The notes beneath the pieces were generated by a model. It made no database searches. It was given only the letters and a program-made list of their open reading frames with translations, and had not been told where the DNA came from. 48,897 nucleotides of DNA from Alphaproteobacteria bacterium (lineage in GTDB: Bacteria; Pseudomonadota; Alphaproteobacteria; SMXS01), in NCBI GenBank assembly GCA_030836535.1, contig JAURPT010000148.1, positions 1 to 48,897 of the forward strand. Direction: 5' to 3'. The position numbers and the translations under genes are program-made. The first letter of the stretch is position 1; each line of letters opens with the position of its first letter. Positions 1 to 7,961 of this stretch are shown here, piece by piece.

Positions 1-1878
1 GATCTTCTGCGGATCGACGGTATTGCCTTCAGACTTCGACATTTTGCGGCCATTTTTGTCGAGCGCCATGCCGTGGGTCAGGACCGCGTCATAAGGCGCC
101 TTGCCGCGCGTGCCACTGGATTCAAGCAGGCTGGACTGGAACCAACCACGATGCTGGTCGGACCCTTCCATATAAAGGGCGGCAGGCGGGTCCAGATCGT
201 CCCGGTCTTCCATCACAAAGGCGTGGGACGAGCCAGAGTCGAACCACACGTCGAGAATGTCATCGACCTTGTCGTAGTCATCCGCATTGTGTTCATTGCC
301 CAGGAAGTAGGCGCTGTCTTCAGCGAACCAGATGTCAGAACCATGTTCTTCAAATGCCTGGGTGATGCGGGCGTTGACGGCTTCATCCTTCAGCGGCTCA
401 CCGGTTGCCTTGTTGATAAAGACGGTGATGGGCACGCCCCAGGCGCGCTGGCGGGAGACAACCCAGTCGGGCCGGTTGTCGACCATGGACTTGATGCGGT
501 TATAGCCGGCATCGGGTACCCAGCGGACACGGTCAATTTCCTCTAACGCCGTTTTGCGCAGGTTATTTTCATCCATGGAAATGAACCATTGCGGCGTGTT
601 GCGGAAGATCAGCGGTGCTTTGGAGCGCCAGGAATGCGGGTAGGAGTGTACCAGTTTACCCTGGGCCAACAGCGCGCCGGCTTCTGTCAGCGCTTCACAC
701 ACGGGACCATCGGCGCGGAACACGTGTTGGCCGGCAAACAGCGGCACGTGTTCGTAGTAGAGGCCATCTGGACCAACCGTATCGGGGATTTGGCGATGGC
801 CATGCGCCAACCAGACTTCATAGTCTTCCTGACCATGGCCAGGGGCCGTGTGCACGAAACCGGTGCCTGCCTCGGTGGTGACGTGGTCACCGCCCAGAAG
901 CGGGATATCGAAATCGTAACCCTGACCATGCCAGGGGTGGCGGCAGACCGTATCGGCAAGGGCTTCACCCTTGAAGCGCTCAACAACTTCATGAGCGGCA
1001 ATGCCTGCACGACCGCAGACGTCGGCCAGCAGGGCTTCGCCCAGCACAATCGTCTCTCCGATCTGAGCCAGGCTATCGTCATCCGTTTCAGTGACGCGGA
1101 TCACGACGTAATCCATGTCCGGGCCATAGGAGATGGCGCGGTTACCGGGCAGTGTCCATGGCGTCGTCGTCCAGATGACAATGGTTGCGCCTTCAAGGGC
1201 GGCAATGCTGCTGGAGGCAACCGGGAAGCGCACATCCACCTGCGTTGACGTGTGGTCTTCATATTCCACTTCGGCTTCGGCAAGTGCGGTCTTCTCAACG
1301 ACCGACCACATCACCGGCTTGGCACCCTTGTAGAGCCCGCCATTCATCAGGAACTTCATCAGTTCATCGGCGATGCGGGCTTCTGCGGCATAGGTCATGG
1401 TGGTGTAGGGGTTATCCCAGTCACCGCCAATCGCCAGGCGCTTGAATTCTTCGCGTTGGATGTCGACCCATTCCTGTGCAAACACGCGGCATTCATGCCG
1501 GAATTCGTTGATGGGGACCTCGTCCTTGCTCTTCTTGGCCTTGCGGTATTTTTCTTCGATCTTCCATTCGATGGGCAGGCCGTGGCAGTCCCAGCCGGGC
1601 ACATAGGGCGTGCGCTTGCCGAGACTACGCTGGGTACGGTTGATCACGTCCTTGATGATCTTGTTCATGGCATGGCCAAGGTGAATGTGACCATTGGCAT
1701 ATGGCGGGCCGTCATGTAGCAGGAAGGTGGGGCGATCAGCCGTTGAAGCGTTGATCTGGCCTTCCAGGTCGTTTTCCTGCCAGAAGGCGAGCATATCCGG
1801 CTCGCGCTTGGGCAATTGGGCCTTCATGGCAAAATCAGTTTGTGGCAGCCGGATGGTGGCTTTGTAGTCCTTCGTCAT
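1..1878 (-). CDS. ileS: isoleucyl-tRNA synthetase (C-terminal part outside window)
   Basis: Class I aminoacyl-tRNA synthetase that charges tRNA-Ile in the cytoplasm. The first 626 codons are present and the frame runs off the left edge. Visible are the HIGH-type motif in PYANGHIHLGH, the signature WDCHGLPIEW that follows it in IleRS, the editing-domain stretch TTTPWTLPGNRA, and near the edge the KMSKS loop (KMSKSEGNTVDPQKI). The anticodon-binding and zinc domains lie outside the window. The ATG at 1878 starts MTKDYKATIRLP, a usual IleRS beginning. It lies downstream of ribF on the same strand after a gap of about 125 bases; ribF-ileS is a common bacterial gene order. Confidence 0.97.
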   Translation of the reverse strand, partial: MTKDYKATIRLPQTDFAMKAQLPKREPDMLAFWQENDLEGQINASTADRPTFLLHDGPPYANGHIHLGHAMNKIIKDVINRTQRSLGKRTPYVPGWDCHGLPIEWKIEEKYRKAKKSKDEVPINEFRHECRVFAQEWVDIQREEFKRLAIGGDWDNPYTTMTYAAEARIADELMKFLMNGGLYKGAKPVMWSVVEKTALAEAEVEYEDHTSTQVDVRFPVASSSIAALEGATIVIWTTTPWTLPGNRAISYGPDMDYVVIRVTETDDDSLAQIGETIVLGEALLADVCGRAGIAAHEVVERFKGEALADTVCRHPWHGQGYDFDIPLLGGDHVTTEAGTGFVHTAPGHGQEDYEVWLAHGHRQIPDTVGPDGLYYEHVPLFAGQHVFRADGPVCEALTEAGALLAQGKLVHSYPHSWRSKAPLIFRNTPQWFISMDENNLRKTALEEIDRVRWVPDAGYNRIKSMVDNRPDWVVSRQRAWGVPITVFINKATGEPLKDEAVNARITQAFEEHGSDIWFAEDSAYFLGNEHNADDYDKVDDILDVWFDSGSSHAFVMEDRDDLDPPAALYMEGSDQHRGWFQSSLLESSGTRGKAPYDAVLTHGMALDKNGRKMSKSEGNTVDPQKI

Positions 1879-2003
1879 AATGGTGACGCTCTTCCGTCAG
1901 GCGGGCCACCCTGTTGGCGGTTGGCCACGGTCTGTTGGCGGCTTTTGGCCGCGGTTGAATTTGGTGGCTCTGTTTATCAAGGCTGTAGCGGCCTGTCGAC
2001 CCG

Positions 2004-2978
2004 CTAACGCTTTACCTCAGGATAGCGATCAGCGCCATATTCGGCTTGGCCCAGGCGCTTGCGCGCTTCGTCACTGTCGGCAGCGATCTGCGCCTTGAGG
2101 GCATCCAGCCCATCGAACTTCTGTTCGGGGCGAATGAAGGAGACAAAATCCACACTCATATGGCTGCCATAGAGGTCGCCCTGAAAGTCCAGCAGATGGA
2201 CCTCAAAACACAGTGCTGTTTTGTTGAATGTGGGGCGCATGCCCAGATTGGCAACGGCATCATACGTGCCGACGTGGGGCCCATCTTCAACATGGGCACG
2301 CATGGCGTATACACCCAGGCAAGGTTCAAGATAATTTCCCCAAGCGACATTGGCGGTGGGGAAGCCGATGGTACGGCCGCGTTGGTCGCCTTCTTCAACC
2401 CGGCCTTCAATGCGCCACCAGTGACCCATCAGATCAGCTGCTTCTTCCGGTCGGCCTTCGCGCAGGCAGGCGCGCACCTGGGTCGATGAATAGGCCTCGC
2501 CGTCATGGGCGACGGGCTCAATAGCGGTGACGCCAAAGCCAAGCTGGCTGCCCATGCGTACCAAAAGGTCCGTATCACCCGCTCGGCCCTTGCCAAAGCG
2601 TTGGTCATAGCCGGTGACAATGTGGCGCACGCCAAGACGGCCAACGAGCAATTCTTCTACGAAGGCATCAGCGCTCATGCTGGACAGGGCGTCGTCAAAA
2701 TTCAGGACGAAGAGGGCATCAACACCGAATGTCTCCAGCACATGGGCCTTATTGCGCAATGACATGAGGCGGAAGCTGGGCGCTTCGGGCGCAAAGAATT
2801 CCCTTGGGTGCGGTTCTGTTGTCAGGGCCGTCAGCGGGGCATGTTGCGCATCGGCGATGGCGGCCGTCTGGCGGAACACTGCCTGGTGCCCCTTGTGGAA
2901 ACCATCAAAATTGCCCCATGCGACGACCGAACCCTGAAGGCTGGCTGGTACCGCATCAGTGTGACGATACAATTCCAT
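2004..2978 (-). CDS. ribF: bifunctional riboflavin kinase / FAD synthetase
   Basis: Makes FMN from riboflavin and then FAD. The N-terminal half is the nucleotidyltransferase with GNFDGFHKGHQAVF; the C-terminal half is the flavokinase with GRTIGFPTANVAWG and the ending region FIRPEQKFDGLDALKAQI. The 324-residue length fits the family. I chose the ATG at 2978 (MELYRHTDAVPAS) because AGGAAC stands about seven bases upstream; a longer frame back to 3014 exists but adds residues outside the family. It is followed on the same strand by ileS. Confidence 0.96.
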   Translation of the reverse strand: MELYRHTDAVPASLQGSVVAWGNFDGFHKGHQAVFRQTAAIADAQHAPLTALTTEPHPREFFAPEAPSFRLMSLRNKAHVLETFGVDALFVLNFDDALSSMSADAFVEELLVGRLGVRHIVTGYDQRFGKGRAGDTDLLVRMGSQLGFGVTAIEPVAHDGEAYSSTQVRACLREGRPEEAADLMGHWWRIEGRVEEGDQRGRTIGFPTANVAWGNYLEPCLGVYAMRAHVEDGPHVGTYDAVANLGMRPTFNKTALCFEVHLLDFQGDLYGSHMSVDFVSFIRPEQKFDGLDALKAQIAADSDEARKRLGQAEYGADRYPEVKR

Positions 2979-3099
2979 ATGGTTGTTCCTGTTTGCCCTA
3001 ATCATGGCGACCACAAGTCAAGGCAGTGCCATAGCCATCACGACCGTGCAAGAAAAGAGTGGTCATCACGCTTGAGTGACAAGCTTTTTGTGCCATATC

Positions 3100-3108
3100 T
3101 GTTATGAT
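3100..3108 (+). promoter_or_regulatory. candidate extended -10 promoter for the gene at 3160
   Basis: TGTTATGAT is an extended -10 (TGn-TATGAT, one base off TATAAT). No convincing -35 lies 16-18 bases upstream, which suits an extended -10. It would start transcription near 3115, about 45 bases before the TTG start at 3160, in the region divergent from ribF. This is pattern matching only. Confidence 0.35.
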
Positions 3109-3159
3109 GCAAGCCGGTATGCGGCCAGTGGGATGGCGTCGCGCAAGACGGAGTAGACT

Positions 3160-3903
3160 TTGAAACTTTTACGTAATCTGGTGTTGGCCGTGGTGCTGGT
3201 TGTTGTCGGCGCTGTCGTTGTGGTGATGTGGCAGGGCGAATCAATCGTTGCCGCGGGGATTGAAGAATTTGGTCCGGAGGTCACCGGCACGACAGTTGCA
3301 GTGGGTGACGTCTCTATTGGGCCGCTCACAGGGTCCGCAAGTCTGGAAGATTTGGTCGTTGGCAACCCGGCAGGATTTACGGAACCGCATTCCTTGCGAT
3401 TGGGTGAAATTTCCACGTCTCTTGATATCCAGTCTCTGTTTTCTGAAAAAGTGGTCATCCATTCGGTGGAGGTGATCAATCCGGAATTCACCTTTGAGCT
3501 GGGTGACGACACGCAGAACCTGACGCGAATCAATGAAAATGTGCAGGCATTTGTCGGTCCTGAAGAAGCTGCTGGCGATGCGCCACCAACCCTGTTTGTG
3601 ATTGAAGACTTTCATCTCAAGGGCGCGAAAGTGAAGGTGGCCGGGCTGGGCGTAAAGGCATTGAATCAGGAAATCACCCTACCGGACCTGCATTTGCAGG
3701 GTATTGGCGAAAAGGAAAATGGCGTGCTGGCGGCCGATGCAGCGAAACAGATTTTCGCGGCTGTCACCGACTTGGTGAAGAAAGAACTGGTCAAAGCCCA
3801 GGCAACCGGGCTAATCAGCGACACGTTGAAATTACCAGGTGGCATTGGCGGGTCGACGTTCGACAATGTCAAAAGCGAGATCAAGGGCTTCTTCTCGCGC
3901 TAG
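3160..3903 (+). CDS. AsmA-like membrane-anchored periplasmic protein
   Basis: A 247-residue protein of unproven function. Residues about 5-24 form one hydrophobic helix (VLAVVLVVVGAVVVVMW) acting as membrane anchor or uncleaved signal. The rest is a beta-rich periplasmic domain with short repeats such as VTGTTVAVGDVSIGPLTGSA and VVIHSVEVINPEF, the style of the AsmA/DUF748 group of envelope proteins, which are usually much longer. The start is a TTG at 3160 with GGAG seven bases upstream; no better ATG exists before the anchor. DUF2849 follows after 31 bases on the same strand. The family call rests on pattern only. Confidence 0.7.
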   Translation: MKLLRNLVLAVVLVVVGAVVVVMWQGESIVAAGIEEFGPEVTGTTVAVGDVSIGPLTGSASLEDLVVGNPAGFTEPHSLRLGEISTSLDIQSLFSEKVVIHSVEVINPEFTFELGDDTQNLTRINENVQAFVGPEEAAGDAPPTLFVIEDFHLKGAKVKVAGLGVKALNQEITLPDLHLQGIGEKENGVLAADAAKQIFAAVTDLVKKELVKAQATGLISDTLKLPGGIGGSTFDNVKSEIKGFFSR

Positions 3904-3934
3904 GGGCCGGGCAGAAGCAAGGAGACAATGAAGC

Positions 3935-4261
3935 ATGTCCGACAGTGAACAAGATTATCAGGTCATCACAGCCAACCGGCTTAAGGACGGCCTGATTGTT
4001 TACATGACCAAAGACGGCGGCATGACAGGTTGGACCGAGAACATCGACTACGCCCATGTTGCGGGTGCAGACGAGCTTGAAGGCCTACTGGCAACGGCGC
4101 AGAAAGATGAAGCCCGCAACATCGTTGTTGGCATTTATCCGGTGGAGATCGCCGGGAACAAGGTGCCTTTGACCGCGCGCGAACGCATTCGGGCATCTGG
4201 TCCGTCGATCCGTATGGGTGATGATGCCGTACCGTTCAACAGTTCGGATTTCAGCATCTAG
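3935..4261 (+). CDS. DUF2849 family protein
   Basis: A 108-residue cytoplasmic protein. It begins with the DUF2849-like pattern QVITANRLKDGLIVYM, followed by a WTENIDYAHVAG segment, and ends in a tail containing RIRASGPSIRMGDD. In other proteobacteria DUF2849 is often found beside sulfite reductase or siroheme genes; no such gene is here, so context gives no function. AAGGAG lies upstream of the ATG. It shares a strand and short gaps with the AsmA-like gene before it and the secreted protein after it. Confidence 0.75.
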   Translation: MSDSEQDYQVITANRLKDGLIVYMTKDGGMTGWTENIDYAHVAGADELEGLLATAQKDEARNIVVGIYPVEIAGNKVPLTARERIRASGPSIRMGDDAVPFNSSDFSI

Positions 4262-4290
4262 AAATCATCAGGGCGCAAAGGGGCTGGCGC

Positions 4291-4884
4291 ATGAGGGGAG
4301 ACATTGGCAGAGCAATCATCGGTGGCGTGGTCGCGCTTGTGCTGGCTGCGCAGTCCTCTGTTGCGGCTGCCTCCTGTATGACGGCCTCTGAATTACGCGC
4401 TGAACGAAGCCGCACTATGCAGTCCGGCCTGATGTTTGCCGCGCTCAAATGCATCCACAAGCCGCATTTGGGCCTGCAGGACAAATACAATGCGGTCATG
4501 GCGCGCTTTGGCCGCGACCTGGCGGCAACATCGGATGTCGTGCAAGACTATTTTAAACGAACAATTGGTCGCGGCCACCGGGCTGCCTTGCATGACCATG
4601 TGACCAGCATGGCCAATCGTTATTCTGTGAACAGTTTCACCGCGCCCCAGTTTTGTGAAAACATGGCCGCTCTTGGCGCAGATATATTGGCGGGCGATGA
4701 TGATGTTGTCCTCAATGCCCGGTTTTCCTACGCTATGTTGCTGCCACCCCTGGCGAAAGCCTGTCGGGTTGAAGCAGACCCGGCCCTGGCCTATCTGAAC
4801 CAGCGGGTCCCCGACCTTGTCAGTATTCATGTGCCTGATATTGATGCCCGTATTCGGGCCAATTTGGTGGGAGCTGGCGAGTAA
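4291..4884 (+). CDS. secreted protein of unknown function with four mature cysteines
   Basis: I do not recognise a family. The first 27 or so residues look like a Sec signal peptide (AIIGGVVALVLAAQSSVAAA followed by SCMTAS). The mature part of about 170 residues is mostly helical and holds four well-spaced cysteines (SCMTA, LKCIH, QFCEN, KACRV), consistent with two disulfides in the periplasm. It follows DUF2849 after 29 bases and precedes an acyl-CoA dehydrogenase after 83 bases, so transcription could be shared, but no functional link is evident. Confidence 0.6.
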   Translation: MRGDIGRAIIGGVVALVLAAQSSVAAASCMTASELRAERSRTMQSGLMFAALKCIHKPHLGLQDKYNAVMARFGRDLAATSDVVQDYFKRTIGRGHRAALHDHVTSMANRYSVNSFTAPQFCENMAALGADILAGDDDVVLNARFSYAMLLPPLAKACRVEADPALAYLNQRVPDLVSIHVPDIDARIRANLVGAGE

Positions 4885-4967
4885 TCCTTCCTGAGGTCTT
4901 GGCAAATGGCCGGGCAGCCGCTAAAGGTGTGCGCCGAATCCAACCACCACGAAAATAGGATGCCATT

Positions 4968-6188
4968 ATGGATTTTGCCTTCAGCGATCGGGTCCAGGAC
5001 CTTCAGGCTCAGATTACCCAATTTATGGATGACCATGTCATTCCCGTAGAACATCTGTTCTATGACCAGATTGACGAAGCGGATAACCGCTTCCGGACGC
5101 CGCCGGTTCTTGATGAACTGAAAGAAAAAGCAAAGAAAGCCGGCCTGTGGAACCTGTTCCTGCCGGAGGTTTTCCGCGGTGAATATGGCATTGGCTTGAG
5201 CAACCTTGAATATGCCCCGCTGGCTGAAATCATGGGCCGTGTTGACTGGGGGGCCGAGGTCTTCAACTGTCAGGCACCTGATACAGGCAACATGGAAGTG
5301 TTCGTCAATTACGGCACCAAGGAACAGCAGGATGAATGGCTGATCCCGTTGCTCGAGGGCAAGAATCGCTCTGCCTTCTGTATGACCGAGCCAGCTGTTG
5401 CCTCCTCTGACGCAACCAATATCTCAACCCGTATCGAGCGTGATGGCGACGAATATGTCATCAATGGCCGCAAGTGGTACTCCACAGGCGCCATGCGCGA
5501 GACGTGTAATATCTTCATCGTCATGGGTAAGAACGACCCCAATGCCGCCCGCCACCAGCAGCAGTCGCAAATTCTTGTCCCGCGCGACACACCGGGTGTG
5601 AACATCCTGCGGGCCTTGCCGGTCTACAATGATGATCATGCGCCATTTGGCGAAGCTGAAATTGAATTCGACAATGTTCGCGTCCCGGCCAGCAATATGC
5701 TGCTGGGTGAAGGCCGCGGCTTTGAAATTGCCCAGGGGCGTCTTGGCCCAGGCCGTATTCACCACTGCATGCGGCTGATCGGCGCTGCTGACCGCGCTAT
5801 TGAAGAATTGTGCCGACGCGCCACCAGCCGTGAGGCTTTTGGTAAGCAGCTGTCTGAGTTTGGCACGATCCGCGACGACATTGCCCGCTCACGTATTGAA
5901 GTGGAACAGGCCCGTCTGTTGGTGCTCAAGACCGCTTACATGATGGACCAGGTAGGCGCCAAGGGTGCGCGCAAGGAAATCGCCATGATCAAGGTGCTGG
6001 TCCCGCAGATGGCCCAGAACGTCATCGACCGTGCGGTGCAGGCACATGGTGCCATGGGCTTCACCAATGACACCTTCCTGTCACGCGCTTGGGCTTATGC
6101 CCGCACCACGCGGATGGCAGATGGTCCCGATGAAGTGCATGCAGAAACCATCGCCAAGCTGGAACTGCGTCCTTACACGAACAAGTAG
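4968..6188 (+). CDS. acyl-CoA dehydrogenase, ACAD10/11 type
   Basis: FAD-dependent acyl-CoA dehydrogenase of 406 residues. Typical segments are [17 protein letters not shown] (FAD/substrate loop), [13 protein letters not shown], and the C-terminal [20 protein letters not shown] ending in [17 protein letters not shown]. The ADGPDEVH ending and an Asp (GFTND) where medium-chain enzymes have the catalytic Glu (TEYP) are features of the ACAD10/11 and FadE-like branch. In animals that branch is fused to an aminoglycoside-phosphotransferase-like kinase; a separate kinase of that kind lies at 36987-38057. The substrate may be a longer or hydroxylated acyl-CoA, which is inference. The ATG at 4968 starts [12 protein letters not shown]. 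Confidence 0.93.
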   Translation: MDFAFSDRVQDLQAQITQFMDDHVIPVEHLFYDQIDEADNRFRTPPVLDELKEKAKKAGLWNLFLPEVFRGEYGIGLSNLEYAPLAEIMGRVDWGAEVFNCQAPDTGNMEVFVNYGTKEQQDEWLIPLLEGKNRSAFCMTEPAVASSDATNISTRIERDGDEYVINGRKWYSTGAMRETCNIFIVMGKNDPNAARHQQQSQILVPRDTPGVNILRALPVYNDDHAPFGEAEIEFDNVRVPASNMLLGEGRGFEIAQGRLGPGRIHHCMRLIGAADRAIEELCRRATSREAFGKQLSEFGTIRDDIARSRIEVEQARLLVLKTAYMMDQVGAKGARKEIAMIKVLVPQMAQNVIDRAVQAHGAMGFTNDTFLSRAWAYARTTRMADGPDEVHAETIAKLELRPYTNK

Positions 6189-6191
6189 GGG

Positions 6192-6479
6192 CTAAAAAAG
6201 CCGAGAAAGCGAGTCGGCCGCTGTCTTGAGAGCGCGGCCGACCACAAAGATCATGGAATACATGATCATCGTATCAGTGGCCCAGTCAGTGATGCCGCCA
6301 CTGCGGAACACCGTGTAGGCAAGCATGAACAGGCCGAACATGGCCAGGACATTGCCGAACAACTCAAAACGGTTGCGCACTGCCTTCTGTTTTGGCGTGC
6401 GGTCTGGTGCTTCCTTGCGACCGGCTTTGCGGTCGGCGACGCGTTCCGTCAGGCGTTTTCTGGGTAAATCGCGTTTCAT
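6192..6479 (-). CDS. small membrane protein of unknown function
   Basis: A 95-residue protein (from the ATG at 6479) with a very basic N-terminus (KRDLPRKRLTERVADRKAGRK) followed by two hydrophobic segments (LFGNVLAMFGLFMLAYTVF and TMIMYSMIFVVGRAL). It is probably an inner-membrane hairpin protein with the basic arm in the cytoplasm. The frame can be extended to a TTG at 6515; the ribosome binding site is weak for either start. It converges on the acyl-CoA dehydrogenase with three bases between them. Confidence 0.55.
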   Translation of the reverse strand: MKRDLPRKRLTERVADRKAGRKEAPDRTPKQKAVRNRFELFGNVLAMFGLFMLAYTVFRSGGITDWATDTMIMYSMIFVVGRALKTAADSLSRLF

Positions 6480-6544
6480 GACCCTATTGTTATTGGCTCG
6501 CGGGGCCGCTATCAAGCCCTGCCGGAATTTGGGAGATCGTTACC

Positions 6545-6721
6545 ATGAAGTTTCATGTCACGCTAAAGAGCGACGTGTCGCGCGGAACGTTTTACTGGGT
6601 ATGCGATGTCGAAGCCGCTTCGGAAGACGAAGCCTTGGTTGCCGCCCAACATCTGTTTGAAGCACAGGTCGAATCCTCGGAAGAGTGGACCTTCGCCGAT
6701 TACGACGTAGAGGCCGCCTAA
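6545..6721 (+). CDS. small acidic protein, 58 residues, unknown
   Basis: A short frame starting MKFHVTLKSDVSRGTFYWVC and ending in an acidic stretch (SSEEWTFADYDVEAA). Strongly acidic composition, a clean ATG and an intergenic position between divergent and convergent neighbours support a real gene. Its TAA overlaps the TAG of the SRPBCC gene on the other strand in the shared bases CTAA, so the two genes meet tail to tail with no spacer. Function is unknown; the pattern of Ala/Glu helix after a beta pair resembles small single-domain proteins. Confidence 0.55.
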   Translation: MKFHVTLKSDVSRGTFYWVCDVEAASEDEALVAAQHLFEAQVESSEEWTFADYDVEAA

Positions 6722-7269
6722 CGACCTTCTTGCGTTTGCTGAATGATGAGCTGCTGCAGGGCTTGGGCATTATGGGTGACATTGTCATCGCTGCGCTGGC
6801 TGACGAAGAACGCAAAGAACGGGGCGAGCGTGCCTTCCAGAGCGCGTGTAGCCGTAATGATCAGTCGCGTGCGGGTGCCACCAGGGCCTGCCGGTTTCAA
6901 TTCATAGCGCGTTGCAACCTGAATGACACCTTCGCGGTCACCAATCTGGGTCTGCAACAACAAGGGTGCGGCTGAAACAACAACATCTTCATAAATGTTG
7001 CTCATCCGCCCCTCCTGATAGACCGACAGCATGGTAGACGAGGCAGCCGTGCCAGAGGCCCCGACCATCTGGGTTGCGCCGGTCACAAATTCCATCCATT
7101 CAGACTTCAACGATGTATCCGTGAGGATTTCCCAAACAACATCCGGGCTGGCGGGCACCTCAATGCTGGCGGTGCTCACGACTTCGTCGGTACGCAATGC
7201 AAAGGCAATAACAGCCAACAGCACGACGATGCCAACAGCTGCACGAAGGACCACTCGATCAATACTCAT
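6718..7269 (-). CDS. SRPBCC / polyketide-cyclase-like protein with N-terminal membrane anchor
   Basis: 183 residues from the ATG at 7269. One N-terminal hydrophobic helix (AAVGIVVLLAVIAFAL) is followed by a START/SRPBCC domain: STASIEVPASPDVVWEILTD is the standard first strand and helix of this fold, and ALQQLIIQQ fits the long C-terminal helix. SRPBCC domains bind hydrophobic ligands; the ligand here is unknown. One base separates it from the lipoprotein gene upstream, whose own start lies one base behind the CoA-transferase stop, so the three form one operon. The longer frame to 7356 overlaps the lipoprotein and is rejected. Confidence 0.78.
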   Translation of the reverse strand: MSIDRVVLRAAVGIVVLLAVIAFALRTDEVVSTASIEVPASPDVVWEILTDTSLKSEWMEFVTGATQMVGASGTAASSTMLSVYQEGRMSNIYEDVVVSAAPLLLQTQIGDREGVIQVATRYELKPAGPGGTRTRLIITATRALEGTLAPFFAFFVSQRSDDNVTHNAQALQQLIIQQTQEGR

Positions 7270-7270
7270 A

Positions 7271-7960
7271 TTATTCACTTCCTGCCGCTGTTGTGGGCTG
7301 TTGATTTTGCTGTGCGGCTTTCCGGCCCGCGGTGCGTTCTTCTTTGGTGACACCATTAAAGAAGCCTTCCGGGTGCCAGCCCTCTTTCCAAACGGATAAT
7401 GGTTGCACGTCAGCCAATTCGCCGTTCAAGCCGAACCAAGAGTCAATAACATAGGCGTCACCTGATGCATTCTCAATAACCACCGCCGTGTTGTGGAACC
7501 AACGGTCCAGGATCATCCCTCGGTGCGCCACCGGGCCGACCCGGTGCCAGTGCAGCAGGCCATCTGCTTCCAGAAAGTGAAGCAGTGTCGCTGTGTTGTG
7601 AGATTCGTCAATACAGTCCAGTTGGCCGCGTTTGGACGAAAAACTGAAAACGGTCGCGCCTGCTTCATCTTCAGTCGTCTTGGTCTTTGGGCCTACTGTC
7701 TGTTCGAACAATGCTACCGTCTGGGCAATAAGCCGTCTTTCAGCCTCGGCGCTGCTGGCGCTGGTTTTTAATGGGACGGTGATCTCCGACCATTCATCGG
7801 CGGCTAGTTGCACCGTCCAGGGAATGGTGCACCCGTAACCGGTGCAGTACGTAAAGCGGTTGGGCGATGCGCCGGGCAGGTTTTTCTCCATGATGCCCGG
7901 CGTTGGGCTGGCGCAGGCAGCCATGAGCAGCGGCAGCAGAATGAACATTGCCTTGCGCAT
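7271..7960 (-). CDS. lipoprotein with possible papain/transglutaminase-like Cys-His-Asp triad
   Basis: 229 residues. A signal peptide ends in a lipobox (LLMAAC, Cys16), so the mature protein should be lipid-anchored. Not a family I can name. The centre contains Cys116 in QLDCIDES, His156 in RWFHNTAVV and Asp173 in YVIDSW, in the order and spacing seen in transglutaminase-like and papain-fold enzymes, with the His on one strand and the Asp on the next. That reading is inference. The tail is Gln/Ala/Thr-rich and probably disordered. It is the middle gene of the CoA-transferase, lipoprotein, SRPBCC operon with one-base gaps on each side. Confidence 0.72.
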   Translation of the reverse strand: MRKAMFILLPLLMAACASPTPGIMEKNLPGASPNRFTYCTGYGCTIPWTVQLAADEWSEITVPLKTSASSAEAERRLIAQTVALFEQTVGPKTKTTEDEAGATVFSFSSKRGQLDCIDESHNTATLLHFLEADGLLHWHRVGPVAHRGMILDRWFHNTAVVIENASGDAYVIDSWFGLNGELADVQPLSVWKEGWHPEGFFNGVTKEERTAGRKAAQQNQQPTTAAGSE

Positions 7961-7961
7961 G

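Noticed and set aside
1-1878. Plus-strand ORFs over ileS (for example 589-1248 and 1252-1719)
   Set aside because: They are antisense shadows of a well conserved synthetase frame, with no family features of their own.
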